64,000 nt of DNA, taken from Flavobacterium indicum GPTSA100-9 = DSM 17447 (GTDB taxonomy: Bacteria; Bacteroidota; Bacteroidia; Flavobacteriales; Flavobacteriaceae). Location of the stretch: NCBI RefSeq assembly GCF_000455605.1, contig NC_017025.1, positions 2,604,001 to 2,668,000 of the forward strand, written 5' to 3'. Shown in pieces: positions 31,398 through 40,011 of the stretch; position 1 is the first letter of the stretch, and each line of letters starts with the position of its first letter. The notes beneath the pieces are model-generated. The model worked only from the letters and a program-made list of their open reading frames with translations, was not told the origin of the DNA and did no database searches. The translations under genes were made by a program, and so were the position numbers.

Positions 31398-33967
31398 AAA
31401 TTATAATCAAATCCGATTAAAGCATATCTATTTATTAAGTTTGTTGTAGCTATTGAAACAGAATAATCGTCGTTATATTCTGTAGACCAAAATTTTTGAT
31501 TCAATATATTATTCATAATAAAATAAAATTCCGCCTTTTTGTAGATGTATTTATATTCAAAATCTAGAAAATTATAAGACTTATAATTATGTAAATTTGG
31601 AATAAAAGTATTATTAGTAACTTTTATTTTATTATTAGAATTAATATTTACAAATAGTAGCAAGTCATTTTTTAAAGTTGTCAATTTATTTTCTAGACTT
31701 TCATTTTCTGATTTAAAATAATCAAAAAATACTTTTTCTTGAAAATTAATTTTTGAAATAAATCCAGAAGTTAACTTTAAAGTTAAATTACAATTATAGT
31801 TTGAATTGTTTCTTATATCAGAATTATTCAGAATATTTGGATATTTATTATAGGCAAACGAAGTAACTAATTCTGTCCTTAAAGAAAGTGTTTTTATGTA
31901 ATCGGAATATCTAAATGAAAAATTAGTTGTTTCTTTTTTTAAATTATAAAAAACATTTTTAATTTCTGTAAAATACGCATCAATATAAAGCTTCTGCATA
32001 AAAAAAGACCTGTTTACAAAATGTGAAACTAAAAAATTATAACTTTTTTCATTACTTAAATTTAACTTTATAAACCCAAATGTATATTTTTCATTTTTTT
32101 GAAAATCAAGATTAGGTTCATTAGAATAATAAATTCTATTGGTTTGTATTATTCTATTTTCAAATATATTCTCGTCAGATATTGTCGAAATAGTATTTTC
32201 ATAATTAAAATAATATTTATTTGAATTATTTTTATACTCCACTCTTATTTTAGGCTGATATCTAAAAAAATTGTTTTTCTTTTCATCTATCTTCAAATAA
32301 TAATTAGAAAAAATTGAGTTATAACTAAATTGAATTTTTTTCAATTCATATTTTAAGTTAATTTCTGTATTAAAATTTTCGTTATTAAAATTAGAATGAT
32401 TTATAAAATCATTATTTACTGATTTATAGAACACTTTTTTTCTATTATAAATAACAAAAAAACTATAGTTTAATTTATTTTTCTTCCCCAAAAACAAAAA
32501 ATCATAAACTTGTAATTTTTTGTTATATTCACTTAGTTGATTTTTTGTTTCATCTAAATAATTATGCAAGTATTGAGGTGTATCATTCAAAAAATGATAG
32601 GCATTAATTTGCAGAAAATTAAAATTATCTAGTTTTATCGACCAAGATACTTTATTAGATGTAAAATTGTTACTTGTCTTTACATTATTATTTGAAAGCA
32701 GATTATTATTTTTTATAAAATTATTAGAATTTTTTTCTTTCTCAAATAAGTTATTAGAATAAAATTCAATGTTCATATTATTTGAAATTCTATATGTAAA
32801 TTCTGGGTTAAAACGAAAAATACTTATTTTATTTAATGCAGTATTTTGGTCTTTTAGTTCTAAATTGGCATTATTTGAAAAAACTAATTGTGAATTAAAT
32901 TGTATAGAATTAATCTTATCATTTAAAAAATCTAGATTAATTTTTAAATTAGTCTTTTTAGTTAATTTAAACAGGTTATTGTATGAAAAATAATATTGAC
33001 AATTATTATTATATCTTAAAGGATCAATATTAGGACTAAAAATTTTAGACTCAAATAGTTTTGTTGATTTTAAATCTTTATTTTCTATATATTCAATACC
33101 ACTTTTTAGTATATTATATTTAAACGAATCGTCTGTTCTGCCAATATTATTTAGGTTTAAAGTTGAAAAACTTTTTGATTTACTCGACAATTGAATAATA
33201 TAATTATTTGAATAATAGTGTTCTTTATCTTTAAAACTTGAACCAATTAAATTTGACAATTCTCCTATCCATTGATTTTTATTTTTCTTAAATTGTAAAT
33301 TCAATGCTGTTTTACCATTTTTATCAATTCCTTTTAACAGGGGATTTAATGAGAAATTTTCAATAGCCTCTACCTTATCAATCATTTCTACATTTATATT
33401 CTTAGAAGCAATCTTATAATTGTCTCCCAGTATATTATCACCATCTAGATTGATAGTTTCAATTTTAACTCCTTTGTATGATATGACTCCTTTATCATCA
33501 ACTTCTATTCCTGGCATTTTTTTTAAAACATCTTCAATTTTTTTATCACCAGCAGTAGTATAGTGTTTAACATCAAAAGATACCGTGTCTTTTTTTACTT
33601 TAAAAGGCAGTGATTTTTTTACAACTACTTCTTCTATTACTTTTTCATCTTTTAAAAAAAGCATTTGATCAATTAAAACTTCTTCATTTAAGTCAATATT
33701 TTGAAGAGTAACATTAACACTTTTATAATTTGTCGAACTTATTTCAAGAATAACACTTTGAAAAATATTTTTAGTTTTATACTTAGTTTCTCCAAACTTA
33801 ATTCTTGTATATTCAATAATCTTATTTGTTTGAACATCTTTAAAAATCACATTAATATATTGTCCATTTCCTCTGTCTTTTTTAATTTTAAAACTAAATG
33901 TTTGAGAAAAGCTGTAATTTAAAAAAAAGAGTCCTACAGTAAGTGAGTAAAAAAATATTTTATTCAT
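31394..33967 (-). CDS. TonB-receptor-like outer-membrane barrel with carboxypeptidase-like domain
   Basis: The 857-residue exported protein (signal MNKIFFYSLTVGLFFLNYSFSQ) has an N-terminal carboxypeptidase-D-like beta-sandwich (about 20-115) and a reduced plug-like segment (IEDVLKKMPGIEVDDKGVISYKGVKIETINLDGDNIL). A long barrel region very rich in Asn, Lys, Phe, Tyr and Ile follows. It lacks a clear TonB box. Such proteins commonly pair with GLPGLI proteins, as here: it overlaps the GLPGLI gene by 8 bases. ATG 33967 is used since it begins the signal peptide. Base composition is markedly more AT-rich than that of the neighbours. Confidence 0.75.
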   Translation of the reverse strand: MNKIFFYSLTVGLFFLNYSFSQTFSFKIKKDRGNGQYINVIFKDVQTNKIIEYTRIKFGETKYKTKNIFQSVILEISSTNYKSVNVTLQNIDLNEEVLIDQMLFLKDEKVIEEVVVKKSLPFKVKKDTVSFDVKHYTTAGDKKIEDVLKKMPGIEVDDKGVISYKGVKIETINLDGDNILGDNYKIASKNINVEMIDKVEAIENFSLNPLLKGIDKNGKTALNLQFKKNKNQWIGELSNLIGSSFKDKEHYYSNNYIIQLSSKSKSFSTLNLNNIGRTDDSFKYNILKSGIEYIENKDLKSTKLFESKIFSPNIDPLRYNNNCQYYFSYNNLFKLTKKTNLKINLDFLNDKINSIQFNSQLVFSNNANLELKDQNTALNKISIFRFNPEFTYRISNNMNIEFYSNNLFEKEKNSNNFIKNNNLLSNNNVKTSNNFTSNKVSWSIKLDNFNFLQINAYHFLNDTPQYLHNYLDETKNQLSEYNKKLQVYDFLFLGKKNKLNYSFFVIYNRKKVFYKSVNNDFINHSNFNNENFNTEINLKYELKKIQFSYNSIFSNYYLKIDEKKNNFFRYQPKIRVEYKNNSNKYYFNYENTISTISDENIFENRIIQTNRIYYSNEPNLDFQKNEKYTFGFIKLNLSNEKSYNFLVSHFVNRSFFMQKLYIDAYFTEIKNVFYNLKKETTNFSFRYSDYIKTLSLRTELVTSFAYNKYPNILNNSDIRNNSNYNCNLTLKLTSGFISKINFQEKVFFDYFKSENESLENKLTTLKNDLLLFVNINSNNKIKVTNNTFIPNLHNYKSYNFLDFEYKYIYKKAEFYFIMNNILNQKFWSTEYNDDYSVSIATTNLINRYALIGFDYNF

Positions 33968-34775
33968 ATTTTCTCTCATAATTTAACCCTAAATCTTCTA
34001 TAGTTTTTAGTCCGGCAGATTTTTTATAAGAAGTTAAGTATGGATTTGCTGATTTTGCTCTTTTAAAATGTTCTCTCTCTTCGTTTAATATAACATTTTT
34101 CAAATCTTTAAACCATATAAACTTTTTATTCTCAAAAGGATTTTTAATTATTGAAACATAGTTTGGATTAATCTTTATAGAAATTGGGTTGATATCAATA
34201 AAACCATCTATTGAATATATTTTTACAATAAAGCCTGGTAAACCGTCAAATTTCCATGGACCACCAAAATTTGCAATCTCATTTGAATAATAAGCAACAT
34301 AATCTCTTCCTCTAAATCTTGTTTTTGCTTTTTTACAATGAAAATTTAATATTATAGTATCATTAACATCTTCTAAAAATTCCCATTTAAAAATGTCCAA
34401 ACTATCTTTAATTACTTTATGGTTTTCTTTGAAATTATCTGGAGTTGAAACAAACATTTGATTTTCAGAATATGATTTAAAAATTTTTTCTTCTGATATT
34501 CTAACAAATCTTGGAAAATCTTGATTTTTATAAACATAACTTACTACAGAATCATTTATTCCTCCAAAATCAAAATCTGTATGATTTTCAATTTGTGTAA
34601 TATCTTTTATATCTTTTACTTTTGCTAAGGATTTATCATCTTCCATTATCAATTGATATTTCAAATTTAAGTCATCTGAAGGCCTATTTATTTTTTGAGA
34701 ATATTCAAAAATTATTTGTTGTGCAAAAATTGAATTACAAAAAAAGTAAAAGACGAATATTATTTTTGTTTTCAT
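33960..34775 (-). CDS. GLPGLI family protein
   Basis: The 271-residue exported protein (signal MKTKIIFVFYFFCNSIFAQ) contains the family's naming motif as GPWKFDGLPGFIVKIYS, with GLPGF in place of GLPGL. The family is restricted mainly to Bacteroidota, is predicted to be secreted or periplasmic, and has no known function. ATG 34775 is used because in-frame starts further upstream would precede the signal peptide. It is translationally coupled to the receptor-like gene (8-base overlap) and follows a Cys-rich mini-protein gene after a hairpin. Confidence 0.88.
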   Translation of the reverse strand: MKTKIIFVFYFFCNSIFAQQIIFEYSQKINRPSDDLNLKYQLIMEDDKSLAKVKDIKDITQIENHTDFDFGGINDSVVSYVYKNQDFPRFVRISEEKIFKSYSENQMFVSTPDNFKENHKVIKDSLDIFKWEFLEDVNDTIILNFHCKKAKTRFRGRDYVAYYSNEIANFGGPWKFDGLPGFIVKIYSIDGFIDINPISIKINPNYVSIIKNPFENKKFIWFKDLKNVILNEEREHFKRAKSANPYLTSYKKSAGLKTIEDLGLNYERKYE

Positions 34776-34806
34776 GATTATTTTAATTTCTGACATTAAT
34801 TGATAA

Positions 34807-34836
34807 AAGGCTAGAATATTAAAAGATTCCAGCCTT
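34807..34836 (-). terminator. Hairpin between the Cys-rich peptide and GLPGLI genes
   Basis: On the minus strand AAGGCTGGAAT pairs with ATTCTAGCCTT (one G-U), with an 8-base loop and a short weak U-run after it. It may partly terminate or stabilise the upstream mRNA, so the peptide could be made in excess of the two larger proteins. Confidence 0.55.
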
Positions 34837-34878
34837 ATGATTTCCGATTTGTTAAACATTATAACAAATCAATTTTAA

Positions 34879-35136
34879 TTAGTTTCCACAAGTTGCATAA
34901 AACTGACAACCCGCCGCGTAACATCCATTCATAGCTCCTCCCCTACAGAAAAAACAACTATATTCATATGCTTCAAATTCACCATCAACTTGAATATAAC
35001 AAGTAACGACTTTTAATTCTTCATTTTCAACTTTTGCCTTAGCTTCAACTGTTGCCTTCTCATTTAAAGTAACAGTCATTTTTTTCTCCCCTGTGTTAGC
35101 AAATGTTAGCATACTTGTTAATGTAAAAAGTAACAC
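34879..35136 (-). CDS. Small secreted Cys-rich protein, weak or damaged start
   Basis: This 85-residue product has a Sec-like leader (LLFTLTSMLTFA), a Lys/Glu-rich middle (EKKMTVTLNEKATVEAKAKVENEELK) and a C-terminal domain with six cysteines in about 40 residues: VTC, YSC, FFC, NGC, AGC, ATC. The only start in frame near the leader is GTG 35136. Just upstream the frame reads stop, then Lys-Leu-Leu-Phe-Val, as if a normal ATG-Lys-Lys start had lost about two bases. It is either GTG-initiated or newly damaged. I do not recognise the family; disulfides or a metal site are plausible. Confidence 0.5.
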   Translation of the reverse strand: MLLFTLTSMLTFANTGEKKMTVTLNEKATVEAKAKVENEELKVVTCYIQVDGEFEAYEYSCFFCRGGAMNGCYAAGCQFYATCGN

Positions 35137-35348
35137 AAATAATAATTTTTATAAATTTTTATTTATACAATATTTTCTTGCAAATAAATAAAAAACAGAT
35201 GAAATATAAAAATTTTTTCTTACAAAATTTTATTTTCTACATAACTATATAATTTTCATTTTTTTATACAACTATTTTTACAATTTTAAACATAATCTAA
35301 CATTTCATTAAAATTTAGTTTAAATTTTAAATAATATCTTTAATAATG
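35137..35348. other. AT-rich divergent spacer
   Basis: About 210 bases of strongly AT-rich sequence lie between the Cys-rich peptide gene and mtgA. I see no gene, hairpin terminator or complete promoter pair. The degenerate start region of the peptide gene is at its left edge. Confidence 0.6.
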
Positions 35349-35356
35349 TATTTTTG
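35349..35356 (+). promoter_or_regulatory. Likely -7 element of mtgA
   Basis: TATTTTTG matches TAnnTTTG and lies 25 bases before ATG 35382; no good -33 partner is seen. It lies inside the longer open frame, which argues for the ATG 35382 start. Confidence 0.5.
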
Positions 35357-35381
35357 TACTTTACCATTCAAGAATCGAATA

Positions 35382-36134
35382 ATGGCAACCAAAAAACCAA
35401 TTTCAAAAACAAAACCTACATCAAGAAATAACAAATCTAATTCAGGTAAAAGCACATGGAAATCAAAACTATGGCGCTTTACTTGGAAGTTTGCATTGTG
35501 GTTTAACATCATCAGTTTATTTTTTGTATTGCTATATAAATTTGTTCCTGTTCCATTTACACCCTTAATGGTTATTCGTTATTTTGAAAATTCTGCAGCA
35601 GGAAAAGATATTGAAACGCAACATGATTGGGTACCCATCGAAGAGATTTCAAAAAATTTACAAAAAGCCGTTATTGCTAGTGAAGACGGTAATTTTTGCA
35701 AACACAGTGGTTTCGATTTTAAAGCCATGCAAAAAGCGGCCACTGGAAATTTTAAAGGTAAAAAATTAAAAGGAGGAAGTACCATTTCACAGCAAACCGC
35801 TAAAAATGTGTTTTTGTGGCAAGGGAGAAGTTATTTTAGAAAAGCTTTAGAAGCCTATTATACCGTTCTAATAGAATTAATTTGGGGGAAAGAGCGCATC
35901 ATGGAAGTCTATTTAAACAGTATTGAAATGGGTGATGGGGTTTATGGTGCACAAGCTGCTTGTAAACATTGGTACAATAAAGATTGTAAAAGTTTAACTC
36001 GAATGCAAGCCGCAGGAATCGCTGCAATTCTTCCTAATCCCAGAAAGTTTAAACCCGTAAATTCTTCCGCTTACATTACAAAAAAACAAAGAAGAATTGC
36101 TCAATATATTTTATTAACTAAACTCAACTACTAA
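35382..36134 (+). CDS. mtgA: Monofunctional peptidoglycan glycosyltransferase
   Basis: The 250-residue GT51 enzyme has a Lys/Ser-rich cytoplasmic tail, one membrane helix (about 36-53) and a transglycosylase domain. The catalytic Glu101 is in IASEDGNFCKHSGFD, GGSTISQQTAKN lies at 131-142, and LNSIEMGDGVYGAQAA follows. It polymerises lipid II into glycan strands and lacks a transpeptidase domain, so it is MtgA-type. The length is normal. It is followed after 2 bases by an SDR gene. Confidence 0.95.
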   Translation: MATKKPISKTKPTSRNNKSNSGKSTWKSKLWRFTWKFALWFNIISLFFVLLYKFVPVPFTPLMVIRYFENSAAGKDIETQHDWVPIEEISKNLQKAVIASEDGNFCKHSGFDFKAMQKAATGNFKGKKLKGGSTISQQTAKNVFLWQGRSYFRKALEAYYTVLIELIWGKERIMEVYLNSIEMGDGVYGAQAACKHWYNKDCKSLTRMQAAGIAAILPNPRKFKPVNSSAYITKKQRRIAQYILLTKLNY

Positions 36135-36136
36135 AC

Positions 36137-36958
36137 ATGAATAAAACCGTATTAATAACAGGATCTTGTGGCGGAATTGGCAAACAAACGGCACTGCATT
36201 TTGCAAGTAGAAACTGGACTGTTATTGCTACTATGCATGTATGTAAAGAAATTGAAGAATTTAAAGGTATTTCAAATATTTATACTTACGGATTAGACGT
36301 AACCTCAACCGAAAGTATTGAAAGTGCAAAAAATGAAATTCTTAAAAACCATAAAAGAATTGACACCATTATTAACAATGCGGGTGTAGGTTACAGAAGT
36401 TTTGTTGAGCTTTCAGAAGATGAAAAAATCAACATGATTGTTAATGTAAATTGGCTTGGAGTAGTGAAAATTTGTCGCGCTTTTATTCCTATTTTAAGAA
36501 CGCAAAATTTTGGTCAAATAATTAATATTACCTCTGTAGCTGGCTTAGTCAATTTACCACTTGGTAATTTTTACCATTCAACTAAACAAGCGGTTGAAAG
36601 TTTTTCAGAATGTATGGCTTATGAGTTATATCCTTTTAACATAAGTGTTTCAACCGTTCAATTTGGAAATGCTCCAACAGCTTTTCAAAAAAATGTAACA
36701 AAATGTCAAAACACAGATATTTGTTCCTATAACAATCTAATGAATAAAATTTCAATTCTATTGGAGAAAAAATCATGCAAGAATACCGATTTACCTCAAA
36801 AAATTGTTGAAAAATTATACCAAATAGCTGAAAATCCAAATCACAACTTTAGACGATACACTGTTGGGTTTGATGCAAATTTTATGAAAACTTTCCGAAG
36901 AATTACTGGGTATAAACTATTCAATTTAATCATTAGAAAAAAAACCATAGAGCGTTAA
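36137..36958 (+). CDS. Short-chain dehydrogenase/reductase
   Basis: The 273-residue SDR has the cofactor motif TGSCGGIGK (7-15), NNAGVG (about 80-85) and the catalytic Ser and YHSTK pair (Tyr and Lys spaced by three). The C-terminal region (NHNFRRYTVGFDANFMKTFRRITGYKLFNLIIRK) suggests a membrane-associated tail. The substrate is not predictable. It is probably co-transcribed with mtgA (2-base gap). Confidence 0.88.
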   Translation: MNKTVLITGSCGGIGKQTALHFASRNWTVIATMHVCKEIEEFKGISNIYTYGLDVTSTESIESAKNEILKNHKRIDTIINNAGVGYRSFVELSEDEKINMIVNVNWLGVVKICRAFIPILRTQNFGQIINITSVAGLVNLPLGNFYHSTKQAVESFSECMAYELYPFNISVSTVQFGNAPTAFQKNVTKCQNTDICSYNNLMNKISILLEKKSCKNTDLPQKIVEKLYQIAENPNHNFRRYTVGFDANFMKTFRRITGYKLFNLIIRKKTIER

Positions 36959-37035
36959 TTTATACTTTCAATCAATAATCCCGTAACATTTTTTTAGTTT
37001 AAACTACTTATTTATAAATTTTAAAAATTATAATA

Positions 37036-37830
37036 ATGATTGCACACGAAATAGATTACCATATTTATGGGGAAGAAATGCAATATGTAGAGATTGAATT
37101 AGATCCTCAAGAAGTTGTTATTGCAGAAGCAGGCGGATTTATGATGATGGAAGACGGTATTAAAATGGAAACCATTTTTGGAGACGGCAGCCAACAACAA
37201 CAAGGATTCATGGGTAAATTGTTATCAGCTGGTAAACGCGTTTTAACCGGTGAGAGTTTATTTATGACGGCATTTCAAAATCAAGGATTAGGTAAGAAAA
37301 AAGTTTCTTTTGCATCTCCTTACCCTGGAAAAATTATTGCCATTGATTTAAGAGAATACAACGGCAAATTTATCTGTCAAAAAGATGCCTTTTTATGTGC
37401 AGCTAAAGGTGTATCCGTTGGAATAGAATTCTCTAAAAAAATAGGTCGTGCTTTATTTGGAGGAGAAGGATTCATTATGCAAAAAATTGAAGGTGATGGA
37501 ATGGCATTTGTGCATTCAGGAGGAACTTTAGCTAAAAAAGTATTGGCTCCAGGTGAAGTCATGCGAATCGATACGGGTTGTGTGGTAGGATATACACAAG
37601 ATGTTGATTTTGATATTGAATTTGTTGGTGGAATTAAGAATACTATTTTTGGCGGCGAAGGTATGTTTTATGCTACTTTACGCGGACCTGGAACGGTATA
37701 CATTCAATCGTTACCATTTAGCCGTTTAGCAGGAAGAATTTTAGCCAATGCTCCTCAGAATGGTGGTGGAAAAGAAGAAGGAAGTTTATTAGGTGGCGTA
37801 GGTCGATTATTAGACGGAGATAATTTTTAA
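37036..37830 (+). CDS. TIGR00266 family protein
   Basis: The 264-residue beta-rich soluble protein has the family features: MQYVEIELDPQEVVIAEAGGFMMMEDGIKMETIFGDG, the LLSAGKRVLTGESLFMTAFQN block, SPYPGKIIAIDL, and the Gly-rich C-terminus FGGEGMFYATLRGPGTVYIQSLPFSRLAGRI. The function of this trimeric-fold family is unknown; related proteins are called AIM24-like. It ends at a strong bidirectional terminator. Confidence 0.92.
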   Translation: MIAHEIDYHIYGEEMQYVEIELDPQEVVIAEAGGFMMMEDGIKMETIFGDGSQQQQGFMGKLLSAGKRVLTGESLFMTAFQNQGLGKKKVSFASPYPGKIIAIDLREYNGKFICQKDAFLCAAKGVSVGIEFSKKIGRALFGGEGFIMQKIEGDGMAFVHSGGTLAKKVLAPGEVMRIDTGCVVGYTQDVDFDIEFVGGIKNTIFGGEGMFYATLRGPGTVYIQSLPFSRLAGRILANAPQNGGGKEEGSLLGGVGRLLDGDNF

Positions 37831-37833
37831 TAC

Positions 37834-37860
37834 AAAAGGCTGCAGTTGCAGCCTTTTTCA
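37834..37860. terminator. Bidirectional terminator
   Basis: The perfect stem AAAAGGCTGCA / TGCAGCCTTTT has a 2-base GT centre and T-rich tails both ways. It ends the TIGR00266 gene and the convergent prolyl oligopeptidase gene. Confidence 0.88.
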
Positions 37861-37862
37861 TT

Positions 37863-39965
37863 TTATTTCTTAACCTTTTTTATTCCCATATTAAACAACG
37901 TAAATGCTTGCAGATCTACTTGTTCATTTATAATTGCTTGTGTTGATTTACCCGCACCATGTCCGGCATTCACATCTATCCTAATTAAAGTTGGATTACT
38001 TCCCGTTTGCTTGTCTTGTAATTCAGCAGCAAACTTAAAACTATGAGCAGGAACTACTCTATCATCATGATCTCCAGTAGTCACTAATGTTGCTGGATAT
38101 TGAATTCCTTTCTTCACATTATGTACCGGTGAATATCCTTTAATGTATTCAAACATTTCTTTACTTTGTTCACTTGTTCCATAATCATAGGCCCAACCTG
38201 CTCCTGCCGTAAACGTATGATAACGCAACATATCTAAAACACCCACTGCTGGCAAAGCTACTTTGAATAAATCTGGATGTTGAGTCATACAAGCACCCAC
38301 TAATAATCCTCCATTTGAACCTCCTTTAATTGCAAGAAAAGATGAAGAAGTATAATTTTTAGAAATTAAAAACTCAGCTGCTGCAATAAAATCATCAAAT
38401 ACATTTTGCTTTTTTAATTGTGTACCTGCATCATGCCATTTCTTTCCATATTCACCACCACCTCTTAAATTGGCTACTGCATAAACACCTCCATTTTCTA
38501 ACCATACGGCATTTGCCACACTAAAACTTGGTGTTAGACTTACATTAAATCCTCCATAACCATATAAAATGGTTGGATTTTTCCCATTTAACTTCAAGCC
38601 TTTTTTGTAGGTTATAATCATAGGAATTTTGGTCCCATCTTTTGAAGTATAAAAAACCTGTTCTGAAATATATTTTTCTGATTTAAAATCAACTTTGGGC
38701 TTTTGGTACAATTCCGATTTTCCTGTTTTTACATCCAATGCATAAATAGTCCCTGGTGTAACATAATTTGTAAAAGAATAATACACTATCTTATCTTCTT
38801 TTTTTGCAGAGAAACCACTTGCCGTACCAATACCTGGTAATTTAATTTCGCCAAGTAATGCTCCGTCATAATTGTATTGCTTTACTACTGAAAGCGCATC
38901 TTTCATATATTGAGCAAAAATAGAGCCTCCCCCAGTTGAAACATTTAAAACATCTTCTGTTTCATCAATTAAATTTAACCAATTAGGTAATTCGGGATTA
39001 TTCCCGTCCATAATCATTAATCTTTTATTAGGTGCTCCATTATTTGTTAACACATACAATTTACTTCCTCTATTATCAATAACATCATAATCATAAGCCA
39101 TATTATCTACAATAGTTTGGATTTCAAATTTCGGTTTAGTCAAATCGACTAAATACAATTCGTTTCCACTTGTGGCATTAGCCGCAGAAATAACCAAATA
39201 GAAATTATCTTCTGTAACAAATCCGCCTACATACCTTCTTTTTATATCACCGCCAAAAACGACCTTATCTTCTGATTGTTTGGTGCCTAATTTATGATAG
39301 TATAACTTGTGTTGGTCTGTTTTTGCAGACAATTCACTTCCTGTTGGTTTATCATAACTCGAATAATAAAACCCTTCGTTTTTATACCAAGAAACACCAC
39401 TAAATTTAATATCTACTAATGTTTCGCCAATTTTTTCTTTTGTTTCTGCATTTAAAACAATTACTTTTCGCCAATCACTTCCTGCTTCAGAAATGGCGTA
39501 AGCTACTAAACTTCCATCCTTTGTAAAATGCACACTTGCCAAAGAAGTTGTCCCGTCTGTTGAAAATGTATTGGGATCTAAAAAAACTTCTTCTTTACCT
39601 GAAGCATCTTTTCTGTATAAAACTGCTTGGTTCTGTAATCCATTATTTTTATAGAAATACATAAACTTTCCTTCTTGAAATGGTGCTGAGATTTTTTCAT
39701 AATTCCACAATTTTTCCATTCGTTTTTTCAATTTATCTCGAAATGGAATTTTTTCCAAATAAGTAAAAGTAACTTTATTTTGTTCTTTAACCCAAGCTTC
39801 TGTTTCAGGACTTCTATCATCTTCCAACCAACGATAAGGATCTGAAACTTCAGTACCAAAATAGGTATCGATTTGATTTCCTTTTCTAGTTTTTGGATAA
39901 GTGCTATTTTGAGCAGTCATACTTGCAGAAATAATTAATGAGAAAACAATAATTTTAGAATTCAT
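37863..39965 (-). CDS. Prolyl oligopeptidase (S9A), exported
   Basis: The 700-residue enzyme has a signal peptide (MNSKIIVFSLIISASMTAQ), the N-terminal signature DPYRWLEDDRSPETEAWVKEQN, a seven-bladed propeller and the C-terminal hydrolase. The triad is Ser in KGGSNGGLLV, Asp in DHDDRVVP and His in AGHGAG. It cleaves peptides after proline, probably in the periplasm. The full length is normal for the family. It is transcribed alone between two terminators. Confidence 0.95.
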   Translation of the reverse strand: MNSKIIVFSLIISASMTAQNSTYPKTRKGNQIDTYFGTEVSDPYRWLEDDRSPETEAWVKEQNKVTFTYLEKIPFRDKLKKRMEKLWNYEKISAPFQEGKFMYFYKNNGLQNQAVLYRKDASGKEEVFLDPNTFSTDGTTSLASVHFTKDGSLVAYAISEAGSDWRKVIVLNAETKEKIGETLVDIKFSGVSWYKNEGFYYSSYDKPTGSELSAKTDQHKLYYHKLGTKQSEDKVVFGGDIKRRYVGGFVTEDNFYLVISAANATSGNELYLVDLTKPKFEIQTIVDNMAYDYDVIDNRGSKLYVLTNNGAPNKRLMIMDGNNPELPNWLNLIDETEDVLNVSTGGGSIFAQYMKDALSVVKQYNYDGALLGEIKLPGIGTASGFSAKKEDKIVYYSFTNYVTPGTIYALDVKTGKSELYQKPKVDFKSEKYISEQVFYTSKDGTKIPMIITYKKGLKLNGKNPTILYGYGGFNVSLTPSFSVANAVWLENGGVYAVANLRGGGEYGKKWHDAGTQLKKQNVFDDFIAAAEFLISKNYTSSSFLAIKGGSNGGLLVGACMTQHPDLFKVALPAVGVLDMLRYHTFTAGAGWAYDYGTSEQSKEMFEYIKGYSPVHNVKKGIQYPATLVTTGDHDDRVVPAHSFKFAAELQDKQTGSNPTLIRIDVNAGHGAGKSTQAIINEQVDLQAFTLFNMGIKKVKK

Positions 39966-39978
39966 ATTTATATTGGTT

Positions 39979-40007
39979 TAAAAAAAGCCTGCATTAGTTG
40001 CAGGCTT
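39979..40007 (-). terminator. Terminator of the TonB receptor gene
   Basis: The minus-strand stem AAGCCTGCA / TGCAGGCTT has a 5-base loop and a U7 tract, 5 bases after the receptor stop. Confidence 0.88.
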
Positions 40008-40011
40008 AAAT

